DNA from: Taenia hydatigena
Taxonomy: Eukaryota; Platyhelminthes; Cestoda; Cyclophyllidea; Taeniidae
Length of the DNA: 64,000 nucleotides
Direction: 5' to 3'
Assembly (NCBI GenBank): GCA_036345935.2
Contig: JADWOT020000003.1
Coordinates: 21,656,509 to 21,720,508, forward strand
Shown: positions 1-12,400 of the stretch, piece after piece
Numbering within the stretch: the first letter of the stretch is position 1
Layout of the letters: each line of letters opens with the position of its first letter
Made by a program: the position numbers and the translations under genes
The notes under the pieces: generated by a model
Databases searched by the model: none
What the model was told of the DNA's origin: nothing
Seen by the model: only the letters and a program-made list of their open reading frames with translations

Positions 1-1508
1 GAGGAGAGGAAATGAGCGCCGCAAAACAAAAAAATGGGTCTGACGGAAGCGGAACACTTTAAAATGCCACGCAGCATTACGCAATCAAGCATCGGTAAGA
101 CAAACACGTGAGCACGCACACAATCACAGAGAGAGGGTAGAGGGAGACGTAAATGAAACGCGTCCAGGAACCGGCACGTGTGGTCTGAATGCGAGACGAG
201 ACCGAACGCTAGACCAAGGAGAGGGCTTGCAAGTTAGCTAGCAAGCGAGAAGTTGCGCGGTCGCCTGTGTTTCGCCGACGCGCCGTAGGACGGATACGTG
301 TGTTTGTATTGCACAAAGCCGAGAGTGAACGCTCGCGTTGACCGAGAACGAGGTCATATGCAGCCTCTGAATGACACCGATGGGCAGCAGCAACACCGGC
401 CGACCAGCCGGCCGGCTTGCCAAATCCACCCACACAGCCGCATATTCCTCAACGCGCTCAATACAGTAGGAGTGCCAAATCAGACCGAAAAGAACAAGTC
501 ATCTCGCCCACCTTAATCGATAAAGCCTCAGTAAACTAAATGCACTCTGGACTACAATTGTTTTCACATCCCGTTCCCCTCAATGCAGACCTTCGCATAA
601 CAAATCGCCAAGACCTTTAGACCTTAGTGATCACAATGTATGTACAAAGTATATTATTCAAGCAACTAGGAAAAGAAGGCAGGAGGCTCTAGGAATCGGC
701 GAATTAGAAACGAAATATTAAGCGTGAAATTTCATAACAAAGGGAATCACATGAATAATGAAGCTACTAGCGGCGGAAAAGAGATTAATAAACGGGTGGA
801 ATTTTTGAGAAAATCACAAACTGTTTGACAACATTGACAAGTTTAATAATTTATAACCTGGTTCGCGGCCGTCAAGAGCAATCAAGATGCGGCTTTTCAT
901 TGAAAAATTGATCCGAATAAGATCTCAACGGCGAGCCAAGTGATAAAAGCCGAAGCACATCATACATTTGCAATCGAAAATGAAAGAATCGTACTTCAAC
1001 GCAGTCGGCACATTAAAGTGTGGAAGAGGTTGCAAACTATGCGCATTTAAATGTCAAGTTAGGTGAATTCGAAGCTGCAGTGTAAGAACATGGCTGAGAC
1101 AACTGATCCTGAACAGCATTGGCAAATCAAATGAGATAACAAATTCGAAAATCGAAACAAACCATTAAATCGATGGAAACTGAGCCAGTTAGACATTCGC
1201 GGGACGATTAACTCTAGTCAAAGGCGGAATAGTTTATGCACAAAACTTTAGTCTCACCTTTCACGAACCTCATGAAAGTATGCGGGGGCCGGAGAACCAT
1301 TTTGGTCGTGTCGTGAACATCCTGGCATCTGCTGTGAACCATCCGTTCGAATCTAAGGGTAAACCAAGGCAGATATTACAAAATCCTTCCATTGTGATGC
1401 CAAAGGACGAGACCAATGTCTTTTCACACCAACATATGCGTGTGTGGGTGTGAAATTTAAAACAGCTTGGAGGTACATTTGAAGGCTTAAACACTCGGTT
1501 ACGGTGCC
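1..1508. other. Intergenic / 3' flank, no gene recognised
   Basis: No convincing exon was found here. A minus-strand open stretch at 1270-1494 could be a further exon of the DOK-like gene if a GTAAGG donor at 1512 were used, but no family similarity is visible in it. The first 500 bases have short open frames on both strands without recognisable content. Confidence 0.4.
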
Positions 1509-2918
1509 TTACTCATCAGACTGTATGTGCTCACGTACACGCACCATACTACTGCTGCTAAGCTGTTTAAAAGGTTATGGGACATTTTTATACCTTAGAG
1601 GCATCCCTCAGACTGACATCGAAAATCTTTTGTTCACGGTCTCCATCAAAGGGTATGAGAAGAATCGCTTGGTCTTCACCCAGCTGGGAAGCTACGGAGG
1701 ACAACCAGCGGCGCTCGTAAAGATAGGAGGCAGGCCGTGTGGCACGCTGAATCCAAGTGCTTAGTTCGGTCGCCTTGTCGCAGGCAAAGACGTAGCGACC
1801 CGCTGCCTCCGTTAGGTAAAAAACTTTGTTTTCCGAATCCCCAGAGGCGGAGGAGACGTGGCCGGTACCATAGACGCTGATCTCACCGTTGGTGAAGTTC
1901 CAGGAGGCAATAAGCGCAGGTTTGCGACCCTGAGATATGGTGACAAAGAGGAGTCGATCCAAGGTGACGTGGAGAAAACCGTTACTGTTCCCACCGTGGG
2001 GATGATGGTAGTGAATGACACGCGAAAGAAGACCAGAGAGGTAATTGTAGTAGGTGGATGAGACTCTGGTGGACGCTGAGATGATGGAACGAACTTGCGC
2101 AAGTTCAGTGGGATCCAGGAGGTCGGGCACCGAAGCTTCCATAGTTTTGGAGAAGGCAGCGGGCGAGGGGACGTAAAAATGCAGACGACTGGATTTGGGA
2201 GCCGAACAAAGACTTGCAAAGAACCTAGAGCCTTTGAAAAAATTTAAGGTCATCTACTCAAAACGTGGATTAAAATGAAATCAGAAGTGCGGGTACCTAA
2301 CACCATCTTAATAAGAGTACATAGAGCATGCAGATTGAGAAATTGTACTCACCACAATTTTGCGAAGTAATGAATGTCAACATGAAGAGATTAAACTCAG
2401 AACTCTAGTGTCATAAAATTAGCACAGTTTAATCACGTGAACCATAACTAAAGCGTCAGCAAATCTCACCGTGCCAAAATTCTGTAATAATGGGTGGTTG
2501 GAGCAAAAAAACCAAATTAGAATAGAAAGTCAACATACAAATAAGATTGTCCTGCAAAGTATCGGCCCACAGGCGGAGGTCATCGAAAACCTCAAAGGTC
2601 ATGCAATGCACACGATGTGTGCAGATCAGCAATACTGAAGGGCGTGAGAAAATGTGCACGCCTATGTCGAAGGAGTGCACATACTCAGGAACAGCGGTGA
2701 TGATAGGCTCCGACTTGCTGATAAATAGTTTCAAAGTATCTAAATTGTTACCGATCAGTGAACAAGAGTGTACTCGAAAAAGTGGAAGACTTTATAAGAA
2801 TGCAATGCCGCTTTCTCCACTAAATAGCCCCTAAAATGAGTGATGGCAGAATTACTTTCTTCCGAAGTCGAAAAAATGGAAGGCCCTGGAGGAGAACACT
2901 CGAACTCTGCTCGGACAT
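1509..2918 (-). CDS. DOK-family adaptor with PH and PTB domains, DOK7-like
   Basis: The product is probably a cytoplasmic adaptor that binds phosphotyrosine on receptor kinases; DOK7 in vertebrates activates MuSK at the neuromuscular junction. Exons (5' to 3'): 2918-2856, 2819-2752, 2717-2539, 2231-1594, 1562-1509, giving 333 residues. All junctions are GT-AG with matching phase, and three introns are only 36, 34 and 31 nt. The PH domain starts LRKK-WRKRHCILIK, split by the first micro-intron, and ends in a helix FDDLRLWADTLQDNL. The PTB-like domain contains ASWNFTNGEISVYGTGHV and KVFYLTEAAGRYVFACD. These align by eye with DOK7 (KKWKSRWLVLR; AMCAWDARI; GVFFLSS...FLFD). The arginines that bind phosphotyrosine in typical DOK PTB domains are not obvious. 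The stop in exon 5 overlaps a GTAAGG donor at 1512, so the C-terminus may extend further. The family call is by memory alignment; IRS-like or another PH-PTB adaptor is the alternative. Confidence 0.75.
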
Positions 2919-3137
2919 TCGCAGCGATTCCTGTGATGCTAGCCAGGACGACCAACCAAAATGCGCGCGGGTTCGGTATTTAATGATATATCGTGTTAAC
3001 CGAACCATTCATACAAACATATGAATCAAGCAATAAGGGAACAAATCATTGCGGCTTTTAAAAGAATTTATTATGTTTAAAAAATTGAATTGTTGAGCAA
3101 GTCCGATTAAAATGCTTGAAAAGTGTGTAGATGGACG

Positions 3138-3383
3138 ATGGCATTTATAGCAGTATTGGGAGTCACGTATCTTGTGGTACAATGTAACCTTTCAACCTTG
3201 GTTGTAAATGTTAATTTGCGGTGCTATGCCAAGGAACGCTGCTGTGATCAATATGATATTGCAAAGAAATATTTAGCTGAAGTCAAATGCCACATTTGGG
3301 ACTACTACAATTTCCCCAAAAAGTTTTTCCGTGTAACTGACATCCAACAGAAGTATGGCACTCCTATTAGCAGTTCTGTTTAG
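3138..3383 (+). CDS. Possible small secreted cysteine-containing protein, 81 aa
   Basis: A single open frame starts at an ATG and ends at TAG. The first 17 or so residues (MAFIAVLGVTYLVVQC) look like a signal peptide or membrane anchor. The rest is polar with five cysteines, including an RCYAKERCC cluster, and aromatic residues (IWDYYNFPKKFF). An AATAAA lies near 3811. It begins 220 bp from the start codon of the DOK-like gene and points away from it. I do not recognise the family. It could be a short secreted protein, one exon of a longer gene, or a chance frame. Confidence 0.35.
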   Translation: MAFIAVLGVTYLVVQCNLSTLVVNVNLRCYAKERCCDQYDIAKKYLAEVKCHIWDYYNFPKKFFRVTDIQQKYGTPISSSV

Positions 3384-4682
3384 CAGATACCAAAAGAACA
3401 GATTACTTAGTGCCCCCGCCAAAGGGCAGGGCCTTTAATAATGCTAGTGGTCTCATGCCCTTTTTTGTTAAATACTATGTCTTGGGATGCTACACTAGTG
3501 GCAGTGAAAGGCAAGCACCATCCTAAGGGGTTTTGCCCTAGTTTCTACTGCTGAGTAATAGTCCTGGCAGAATGAAAGAAACGCGTGTACTACGGATGAA
3601 ATTGTTGTTAGACCAATTCAGACAGAAGGACTTAAAATGACGTCTACCATCACCCACTTTAAGAAGTTTTGTTAAGAAACTGACTACTCAATCTGTGTAA
3701 GAATATCGACAAGGTGAATCCTCAATACCTCTTTCAGTCATTTGCTAACCGGAAATAGCTCAGGTGGATATGAGTGGGCAGCTTTAAAGTAAGGACATAG
3801 TGGCAGGGAGGAATAAAATTAAAACTTTAAATCATAAAAATACGTTGAGCCTCATTCTTTTGTAAATAGCACCAATTCTAGTCCAGTGTTTATACGACTA
3901 GATATGGACATGTGTGATGGTCAAATCATTTTGCAATTCCATTTCCTACATTGAATAAATATCCAGGTCTAGTCAAATTGCCTAAGGATCCAGCACATTT
4001 ACGCTCACATATCTTCTCACTTGCATAGAAAGTCGATGACTATGGCGGTTGGCATATGAGCATTTTTCCTTACAGTACCGATTATTTTGGGAGACCTGAC
4101 ACAAAGAGTTGACCGAGGAAATCACGGGGGACGAAGTTTAAAAGGAAGAAAGAGCTATGTAATAAGCTGATGTATGTTTGAACTTCATTTCGGTAAAGGG
4201 TCACTTTGCGTCCTGATAAATTTACATTTGAGCCATGTCAGTTGCATCAGCTCTTACTGAATGTTAAGTAAATGTACTCGCCTCAAGCATTATGTCTTCT
4301 CTCATCTTAAAAGAAGTCTTGAAGTGCTGCAATGATTATTGCAGATCCGCATTTTTATATTTTCGAATCTAAGCAGCTGAAAAAGTGTAGTAAAAGCAGA
4401 TGGCTCCACAATTAAAATTAAGAGTAGCCTAGTTTAATCCCTAATCAAATTTTAACTAATTAAAAGCTCTTTACAATCAGTGCTTTATTTTACCTAATTG
4501 CATTAGATTAACCAACCTTTGGGTCCACATCTTTTAAAAAATGGTGAAGTCAATTTATGCGTTGTCAGGATCCAAAACTTCTCTAAAGATGGAAGAGGAC
4601 ATCTCATTGTCGATATCGTAATTGTAAAAAAGTAAATAGAGTTAAATACATAGATAAGAGCATAACGGGAGTGTAATACTTA
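3384..4682. other. Intergenic, AT-rich, no gene seen
   Basis: About 1.3 kb with no long open frame, no splice-flanked coding-like segment and no recognisable repeat. It may include the 3' end of the small transcript starting near 3138. Confidence 0.4.
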
Positions 4683-4893
4683 ATTCTTTAAATGCGCTTT
4701 GTAGGCCAGAGGCGGGAAGTCAAACTGAACCATGTGACGGAGCAGCGCGGAGACTCCATCGAGCGTGAAGCGTTCCCGGCCTGAACTCATATCTCGCCTA
4801 GCTGTATTCATCACCCCCTTTATATATTAAAGATGTCTAAACGTACACAGACTTCTACTATCAAGGGTGACCAGGAGGGAGAGGAGGAACCCT
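4683..4893 (+). repeat. Left arm of a foldback (inverted repeat) element
   Basis: This arm of about 210 bp matches the reverse complement of 5110-5321 with roughly 80% identity by eye. Shared blocks, in order, are CTTTGTAGG, GAGGCGGGAAG, GGAGACTC, CGGCCTGAA, GCCTAGCTGTAT, a TATA-like stretch, AAGATGTCTAAAC, CAGACTTCTACTA and AAGGGTGACCAG. An ATG at 4833 opens a short frame beginning MSKRTQTSTIKGDQ and running into the spacer. Confidence 0.85.
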
Positions 4894-5109
4894 CCACAGG
4901 GAGGCTTGAGTCACTGCGGCTTAAGAGTAAATGCGTTGCATATCGAGTTTAAGTTTAGCATTTTACAAACTACTTGCAATCATTTACAAGATTTTGAATT
5001 TGACTGCAGTGTATGCGACACTGTTTGTTCCGACTGCCGGTTTGGGCCACTGAGGTGGCCATATTGCTCTAGCCGCACGAGCTGGCCTTCGGGCTATGCT
5101 AGCTGTAAA
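4894..5109. repeat. Spacer of the foldback element
   Basis: About 216 bp lie between the inverted arms. It holds the tail of the short frame from the left arm, which ends at a TAA near 4950, and otherwise no recognised content. Confidence 0.6.
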
Positions 5110-5321
5110 GGGGTTCCTCTTCTCTCTTCTGGTCACCCTTGTTAGTAGAAGTCTGAGCATGTTTAGACATCTTTATTATAGAGGGTGAAAATTATACAGC
5201 TAGGCAAGTTGTGGGTTTCAGGCCGGGGAACAGTCACGTTCTTGCGAGTCTCCACGCCGCTCCGCCACGAGGTTCAAGCTGTCTTCCCGCCTCTCGCCTA
5301 CAAAGCACATTTAAAGAATAT
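5110..5321 (-). repeat. Right arm of the foldback element
   Basis: This is the inverted partner of 4683-4893. Read on the minus strand it has the same order of blocks, the same TATA-like sequence and the same ATG context, opening a short frame MSKHAQTSTNKGDQKREEEP that ends within a few codons. The two arms have diverged but keep the beginning of this frame. The structure fits a foldback transposon, or two copies of one short repeat inserted tail to tail. Confidence 0.85.
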
Positions 5322-5746
5322 AGGCATTACACTAGCAGTCCTATTCCCCCTGTTTATTGAGTATATATTCTGCCTCAGTACTATACATTCTTTCGCCTCC
5401 AAAAATTTTTGATGCTACGGTATACTCTAGAGTATATTCTTGCGGTCGATTTCTCTTATCTATGCATATGAATGAATCCAGTATATTTTTTATAATCCAT
5501 TGGTTTTCCGCCGTGGGATGCTCCATCAAGATATAAAACTAAAGAACAAAAAACTGAGATAATTTTGCATAATGTTTGTGGGATTTAACACTTAACCTTC
5601 GATTTTGTCTGAGCGTTATGACCTTAACATAGGTGTTTATACGTATCAAATTTATTTTAACTTCAGTACACCGCAGTTTTGAAGGCCAATTTATCTTAAC
5701 TATGTCTTTACGGCATTAAAATACGCCCTCTTCTTGTTGCTGAACC
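5322..5746. promoter_or_regulatory. Upstream region of SHANK
   Basis: About 425 bp precede the SHANK start codon. No core promoter motif is decisive. A pyrimidine-rich stretch (CCCTCTTCTTGTTGCTG) lies just before the ATG. The transcript leader cannot be delimited from the sequence. Confidence 0.3.
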
Positions 5747-6470
5747 ATGTGTGACAGCGATTCCGGCTTATCTATTAGTATGAATGGAAGCAATAAAGAC
5801 ATTGATGCTTCCTCGTCCGGCTCGACAGTTGTTAAGATTACCGTTCCATCGGTTGGTGTAGAGGTTTGTTAATACGTACTAAGTCTACAAGCCTCTTCTT
5901 AAGAAGGTATATAGCTTTCTTCAAACCGATATGATTTCGGATGTTAAATTATCAGTTGCAACGGATTTACGGCTGGAATTTCGTGATCTACTGAATTATG
6001 GATTATTTCTGCCTCCAGCAAACGGAAAAGCTGGAAAATTTTTACAAGAAGAGAGACAGCTAAGAGATTATCCCTTTTCTTGTTCCGTTGGACATTTAGA
6101 GGTATGTTATTTTACGTCGCTATTCTTCTAGTTCAAATACAAACAAAGGATTTACAGAAATCTTCCTGCGAATATTAATAAGCTGCGAAAGATTAATTCA
6201 AAGGTAAGAACAACTTCAGAGCAAAGCCTTTTGATCTGTTTGTGATTTAAGCCTGCATGTAAATGGAATTACTTGCAAGGTCTTATCAATCATAAAAAAG
6301 TGTTCACTATTTTTTACAACAAATTTGAAGCATGAAGTCAAATATAAATGTTTTACCATAGGCTAATTTAAGAAAGTTTTTGGGCTTGGTGCGCTGCTGT
6401 GATTTGGAAAAAGTCACTAAGCTTCTTGAAAAAGGAATCGATCCTAATTTTCAGAGCCGTGACGATGGAG
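5747..6470 (+). other. SHANK: SHANK exons 1-4: N-terminal SPN (Ras/Rap-binding-like) domain
   Basis: Exon 1 encodes an acidic/serine-rich start followed by STVVKITVPSVGVE. Exons 2-4 encode DLLNYGLFLPPANGKAGKFL, FKYKQRIYRNL and KVTKLLEKGIDPNF. These match the vertebrate SHANK N-terminus (ALNYGLFQPPSRGRAGKFLDEERLL; RYKRRVYAQNL; ARLLDKGLDPNF). The basic residue after TVV is lysine, where vertebrate SHANKs carry the Ras-binding arginine. The first two introns are 40 and 30 nt (5864-5903 and 6102-6131). The later ones are 158 and 68 nt. Confidence 0.93.
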
Positions 6471-9400
6471 GTAAGTTGTAAAAGAATTCTCGTCTTTTTA
6501 TTAAAGGCAGTTGCTAAGCATGGATCTCGCCGCTTTAGAGACTCCATTAACAGTTGCAGTTCGACTTTCCAAGCCCAAGTCTATCATCATGGTTCTAGTT
6601 GCTGGTGGTGCCCATTTAGATTATCGTGCCGCCGACAGCTCTACGCCTCTCCACAAGGCTGCAGTCAGCGGGAACTACGAGGCCATCAAAGTAATTTTAA
6701 AACCGCTCGAAAAGTGTTTATACTGTTCTTTTTTATCACCACTAACTTAAATGTGGAATTGACAATAAATTTATCTAAGTAAGATGCATTGAAAGGTGCT
6801 TCTGGATTTGGGTCAATCGCCAAACACCAGGGACTCCAAAGGACTTACGCCGCTATACCAGTGTATGCTCAACGATACATCGGCAATGTGTGCAGAACGG
6901 CTCCTATTTGATCACTCCACGATTGGTGTCACGGATGGCGCTGGGATGGAGGAAATTCATCAGGTTAGTAAATTTTATGCACCTTAAAATCTTAATCGGA
7001 AGGCATCAAGAATGGTAGGTAGGCTGTTTAGATCTTTATTATATAGGCACAATTCGTGTTAAATCATAAAGATTGTTTTTTTGGCAAATATTCTTTTTTG
7101 AGGATGCAGGAACAGTTTCCACAAAAAATATAAAGCCGCTATTTTTATTAGAAGATTAGCAGCTGTGTGACTAAGCCAAAAACGTTTTCATCGCCCTCTT
7201 TCTTTCCTCCTTCCTTTCAAAAATATGCATTGATGGAAACCCGATTCCTCTTTAAAACACACGCGTCTGTGCACCTGACCTAAATCCTCATCAGTATGGC
7301 GAAATCCTACCACTTCGGCTATTGAGGCTCCCCAATGCATGACGGGAGAGCATACCCTATGGCCATTTTTTACTTTGATAGCAGATACCGTGTCGTTATT
7401 GAGGAGACACTGAAATATACAGAATATTACCACTAAAGTGTTGAACATAGTAAGTAATTGTAAGAAGTAAAAATTTGAATACCAACATAAACACTATTTC
7501 ATAGATGTCATTTAAAGACGAAGGTGTAATCTGGGGCAAGCTCATACAATGCGGTTGCTATCACGCCTGTCTAACACACAGCAGGGTTTTAACTTTAAGC
7601 GTTTTTTGCCATCAAATGAAATGCTCGTGTGCTTCTCTTCTTCCCAAGTGAGGTCTGCTAGACCGCAAAATGCGAACGAGCCAAAACCACTATACGACAG
7701 AGGGATGAGGGTATTTCCGACACAGTCCGTTCACTTCATCCTCTTTTTTGCCATCCTCTCCCTTCGTTACTGTCACTTCCCCATTCGTGTAGCCCTCCAT
7801 CCACTGCCTCTTTTTTCATTCCCAACGGAGCGAATGAGCGTTTCTTCTGATCCACAGTCTACAATGATTTCGAGATAAATCGTCTTTTTGGATAGGCTTG
7901 TCGATTTGGTCGAGTGCAGCATCTAGAGCAGCTGATCGCGTATGGGGCAAATATCAACAGTCAGACGACGTTCAACGGCAACACACCTCTCCACTTTTGT
8001 GCCTACAATGGACAGGAGTCCTGTGCTCGTCTCCTCCTCTTTCGAGGTGCCAACCGGACGTTGAAGAACCGTGCCGGTCACACCGCCCATCAGGAGGCCG
8101 TTCTAGCCAATCACGTCGCCACGGCCACACTCATTCGTGACTTCCAAAGCAAGGATGTTGGTGAGTAACACCGTCATGCCCATTTTGACATAGAATGTTC
8201 ATATGCTTCAAATTTAGCATTCACGGAGCAAAATTAGTGTCTGGCAACCCAAATCTGCCAGTTAATCTGTCAGCGGTAAGTGAGGGGAGGGGGATAACGA
8301 AAGAAGATCGTGCAAATTTTCCCCGACTTCGATTTGGAATGCTAATCTAAAAGTACAATTTCTGAATGAGTTCATTGATTCAAGCTACCAGATTGCTGGT
8401 GATCAATCAAGTTACCTAATGCATTCGAAAGAACGTCTAGAATTTTCGAAAGTGTCTTACTGTCTTGACGGTGGAAAGGACTTGTCGTTGTTTGGCGGAT
8501 CCGAGCTAATTCGGGCGACCATAAACATTTGACATTATGCAGAATGTTAATGATGGTGGTTTGGGACAGGAACCGTGGAGATGAGATTTTCAAAATTATG
8601 TCGATGATAAGTTTCTGTCACCAGCTTTGGGAGAGTTTCAGATTATAACATTTCAGGAGAAGCAGTTTAATTGAACCCTGCATATCATAAATGAGGTGTT
8701 ATGGAAGTGAACCGTCATCAATTGAATGAGAAAATGTCAATTTCAGAAGGAGTTTACTATCAAGATATAGTTGAAGGCCGAAGAGAGCCTCTTGGGCTAA
8801 GAGTATAGCCACGGATGTTACAGGTATCTAGTACGATTGAAAGAATCGTCGAGATAGAATTGAAGCCTTGCAAGAAACGTTGACTTTATCACAGTCAACA
8901 AATAGGGACGAAATTGTCAAATCGACGTTGATTTGGTTCCTTGAGATCTCTGTAGATGAAGTAGGTAACGTTGCATATGAGACCTTTTGCAAACATCGGC
9001 TTTGGGGTGGTGATGAGCCTTTTGGGAAGAAAGATGTACTACTGAAGACTGAGTAGGCATCTCAAGAAAACGAAAAACAAAATCAAGCCATCTGATCATA
9101 AGTGAAATTTGAGTAAACTATCATCTGGGTGATTTTTCAAGATTTCAAGGTAGCATTTTCAAAAATGCGAAGTGAGATCCGTTCCAAGGGAAAAACAGTA
9201 GCATAAATGCGATTTGAACTTCGCTTAAGCTTCGATAATATCTCTTGGTGACATCCACCCCCCAATTCCCTGCCAAAGCCTTTCATTCCGATGAAGCCCC
9301 GCTCAAACACATATCAATGCCCATCTTCAAGATGTGGAAGCGGCTAGTAACTCTCATTGTAACCATTTCTTTGTGTGCAACCCTATCCATCAAATAATTG

Positions 9401-12400
9401 CCCGAACTGGCAAACGGGCTTACATTTCCTTTCACCGAATGCGCGTAGTTCAACTTGGGCTATTCAAACAGCATCTTGGAGTGCAAAACCCACCTACCTT
9501 AGAGCTTGCCAACATGATTGGAGGTGAGTGTGTAAGAGGACGGGGTCTATTCTGATCGCACGTGTTTGGCGTATGATTTCAGGTGAGGGTCTGTGCCACT
9601 TGCAATGGTCTGAGTCGACACAATTTAACAGGCCTTAGTTCCCTTGAAAAAGATGTGTGTGAGTGTCAAACATTCACTTGACTGTATTGAGTACATTTAT
9701 AAGCACAAGTAATTTTTCATCATCGGAGATAAGTTCAGCATACAAGTAGGAAGCTTCGAATAATGGTTAGTGTTGCATAATCTGCCAGCTTCAATGCCTT
9801 CTTTTAAGGGAAGATGGCTAAAAAAGATTGTGAAACCTTCATGATTTACACAAGTTCTAACATTTTGATTTCCGAGAGGTTGGAGTGACAACACTTGATT
9901 TCTGACCACTCAATCAGTTTATGCCACAATGCTCACTAAGTGCGCATCACAATAACCAATTCACCCATGTCATTCCTTTGTTGTCAGTTCCGCTACGAGG
10001 CAGCCCCAAGTACAATGAGAAACGACGGCAAGCGAGCCAGATACGTCCGCTGGGCGAACGCTGTTCCAGTCTCGGCCGCCTGTCTGAGGACTTCAACAGC
10101 ACCGAGGCACTCTCCTCACCCCCTATCCTGGCAAAACCGCCCTTCTCTGAGGTCACCTTGAAGCCGTCCAATGCTACCACAAGGGGGCACATGTCAACCA
10201 GCTCCAGTGGATACTCGCTTTGTAACGGGCAAAGCTGTAAGCTTAGTTACTTTTCAGCCATCTACGGAAAGACAGCATAATGCAACTTGGAGACTTTACA
10301 TCAAAACCGCCTCCAACCTCTAACACGGCAGCTTGAGTCACAACCAAAGTGGAAACAACTTTTTTCAAACAATGCAGATAGGACGTTTCAGGTGACGATC
10401 GGAGTGTACTATCCAGGGCCATCTATAAAACTCCTAATTTCGACTGTGAAACCATTTCAAATGCGCTTCTTTTCTACACCCAGCTAAAAAATGAACAAAA
10501 TTTGTCGGTTGGAGGAAGACAGTCTTCGAAATTGCTTCTGTAGCCCAATGTACTCTGCCTAGTTTTCCTGATGCACGTTGGAAATCGGCCTAAAAGTCTA
10601 AAAGTCAAACCCGCTAAAATTTGTCTACTTTTTCAGCCCTCTGAAGGATTAAAAGGGACAATTTTCCATTAACCAAAGGTCGGAAGTGCAATTGAGAGTA
10701 AACTGCAATCTGAATGACTTTCAAGTGTGACTAAGATTTTATATTAAAGTGAGGTGAACGCTATATTTTTAAATAAGGAGCACTGTATTACATTCCCGTC
10801 TAAGCCATCAGGAGAGCAACTTTGTCGTCTTAATGAAATCGAGAGGATGGATAAGAGAAGATTTGTTCAGTCGCTATTAATAACAGTTGCTGTTTGAAAG
10901 CCGTGGTGGCCAATTTCCCGATTCCGGATCTCATTTGCATAGTCGCGATTTCCACCCTTCAGTATCACTTGATTCTACAGGTAGCAAGGGACACTTTTGA
11001 TGCAGTAAGTAATTCACCAGTTTTATCAAATCATCTCTGAAACACCAAAAAATGGTACTCCGTCATGCGGAATAATACGATGTGTAGAATCTGTACACAT
11101 ATCTCTCGGTCCCATAATTGTTAAAATGGAGATTACGTTAGTGCTGGTGAGAGTTGACGCGTCTGTTCCATCTGCAACTGCATACAGTCCAACATCAATT
11201 CCCAATTTGATCTCACCTCTGATCCTCCACGTGACTGACGCTGTCCAGCAACTAAATCCACCAGCACTGAACCGCTCTCCTAAACATCACCCACGATTAG
11301 CCACTGTTCCTTGGCCCAAAGCCCCGCGTCATCATCAAATGGTTCAGACTGTCTTCACTGCCGTGAATTGGCCACACCCAAAAGCCCATAAGAAAAGAGT
11401 TATAAGACTCTTGATTTGCTCGTTGATTAATCAAATTTTCAAAACTTCTCACAACTTGAATGATTCCCTTCAGGAAGAATATTTTCAGGGAGTTTCCTCG
11501 TCAACGCCGCTATAAATTTGCTTTGAAAGGACTTATATACTATAAAATGGGCAGTGCCGTGGTGAAAAATGCTTCCTCAGCCTCCAGTTTCATTGAGCGG
11601 CGAGACCCACAGTACTGTCAAAGTTTTTTCAGGTTTGGATCAGCGTGTTCTGACCCAGTTGTCTATTTCATAGCACTGGTGCAAGTTGAAGCTTTGAGCA
11701 AGCCCTCCGATGTATAGAGAAGGTGATTGGGTGTTGTGTGAGGGCTGTGCGAAGGTCCGTTTGCCTCACTTTTGCAGCCCTGATCACTCAGACATCTGTG
11801 GCATTGCCATCGACACCAATGCCCTATCCAGGTTTTCTATGTCTGCATTTAACATGCAAATTTATGCGCTTTTAATATTGTATGCCTTTTAAGTGAATTT
11901 ATGGCTTGTATTGAATAAGTTAATGACAAAATTTTTAAGAAAAGTAATGCTAATTTACTTGTAATTCCCGATTGACTTAAATGAGTGGTATAATGTGGAC
12001 GGCGTTGCGAAGATCAGCGAAATGGAAAAGCAATGTCCGCCAAGAGCTTGTTAGACAGTATTTATTCCTTCAAATTGATTAGAGAATTAGCGAGCTTGCC
12101 TGGAAGTAGATTTTCTCTGCTTCTTGCCATCTGCGCGAGAGGTGAATTTAGGGAGGCTGGCGAAGTCCACTTAGCTACGCTCCCACTCAATACAAGTAAT
12201 CATTCTGGATTATGTTAATTCAAATCATTCTGATAATTTTACCTGATTTTATAAGAGGGCGAAGTAGAGTGGAACAATTTGACCGGACCAAGCCAATCCT
12301 GAAAATAATTTCTCCGTTAGACCCGTGAGATTGAAGGAATTCGTGTTTTGAGTTGAAAATTAAATTGCAGAGTTGCAGAAATAAGATAATTCCACTCAAC

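Noticed and set aside
11126..11515. Ser/Pro-rich open frame as an extra SHANK exon
   Set aside because: Exons 8 and 9 already join in phase 1. No acceptor/donor pair around this stretch gives phase 1 in and phase 1 out.
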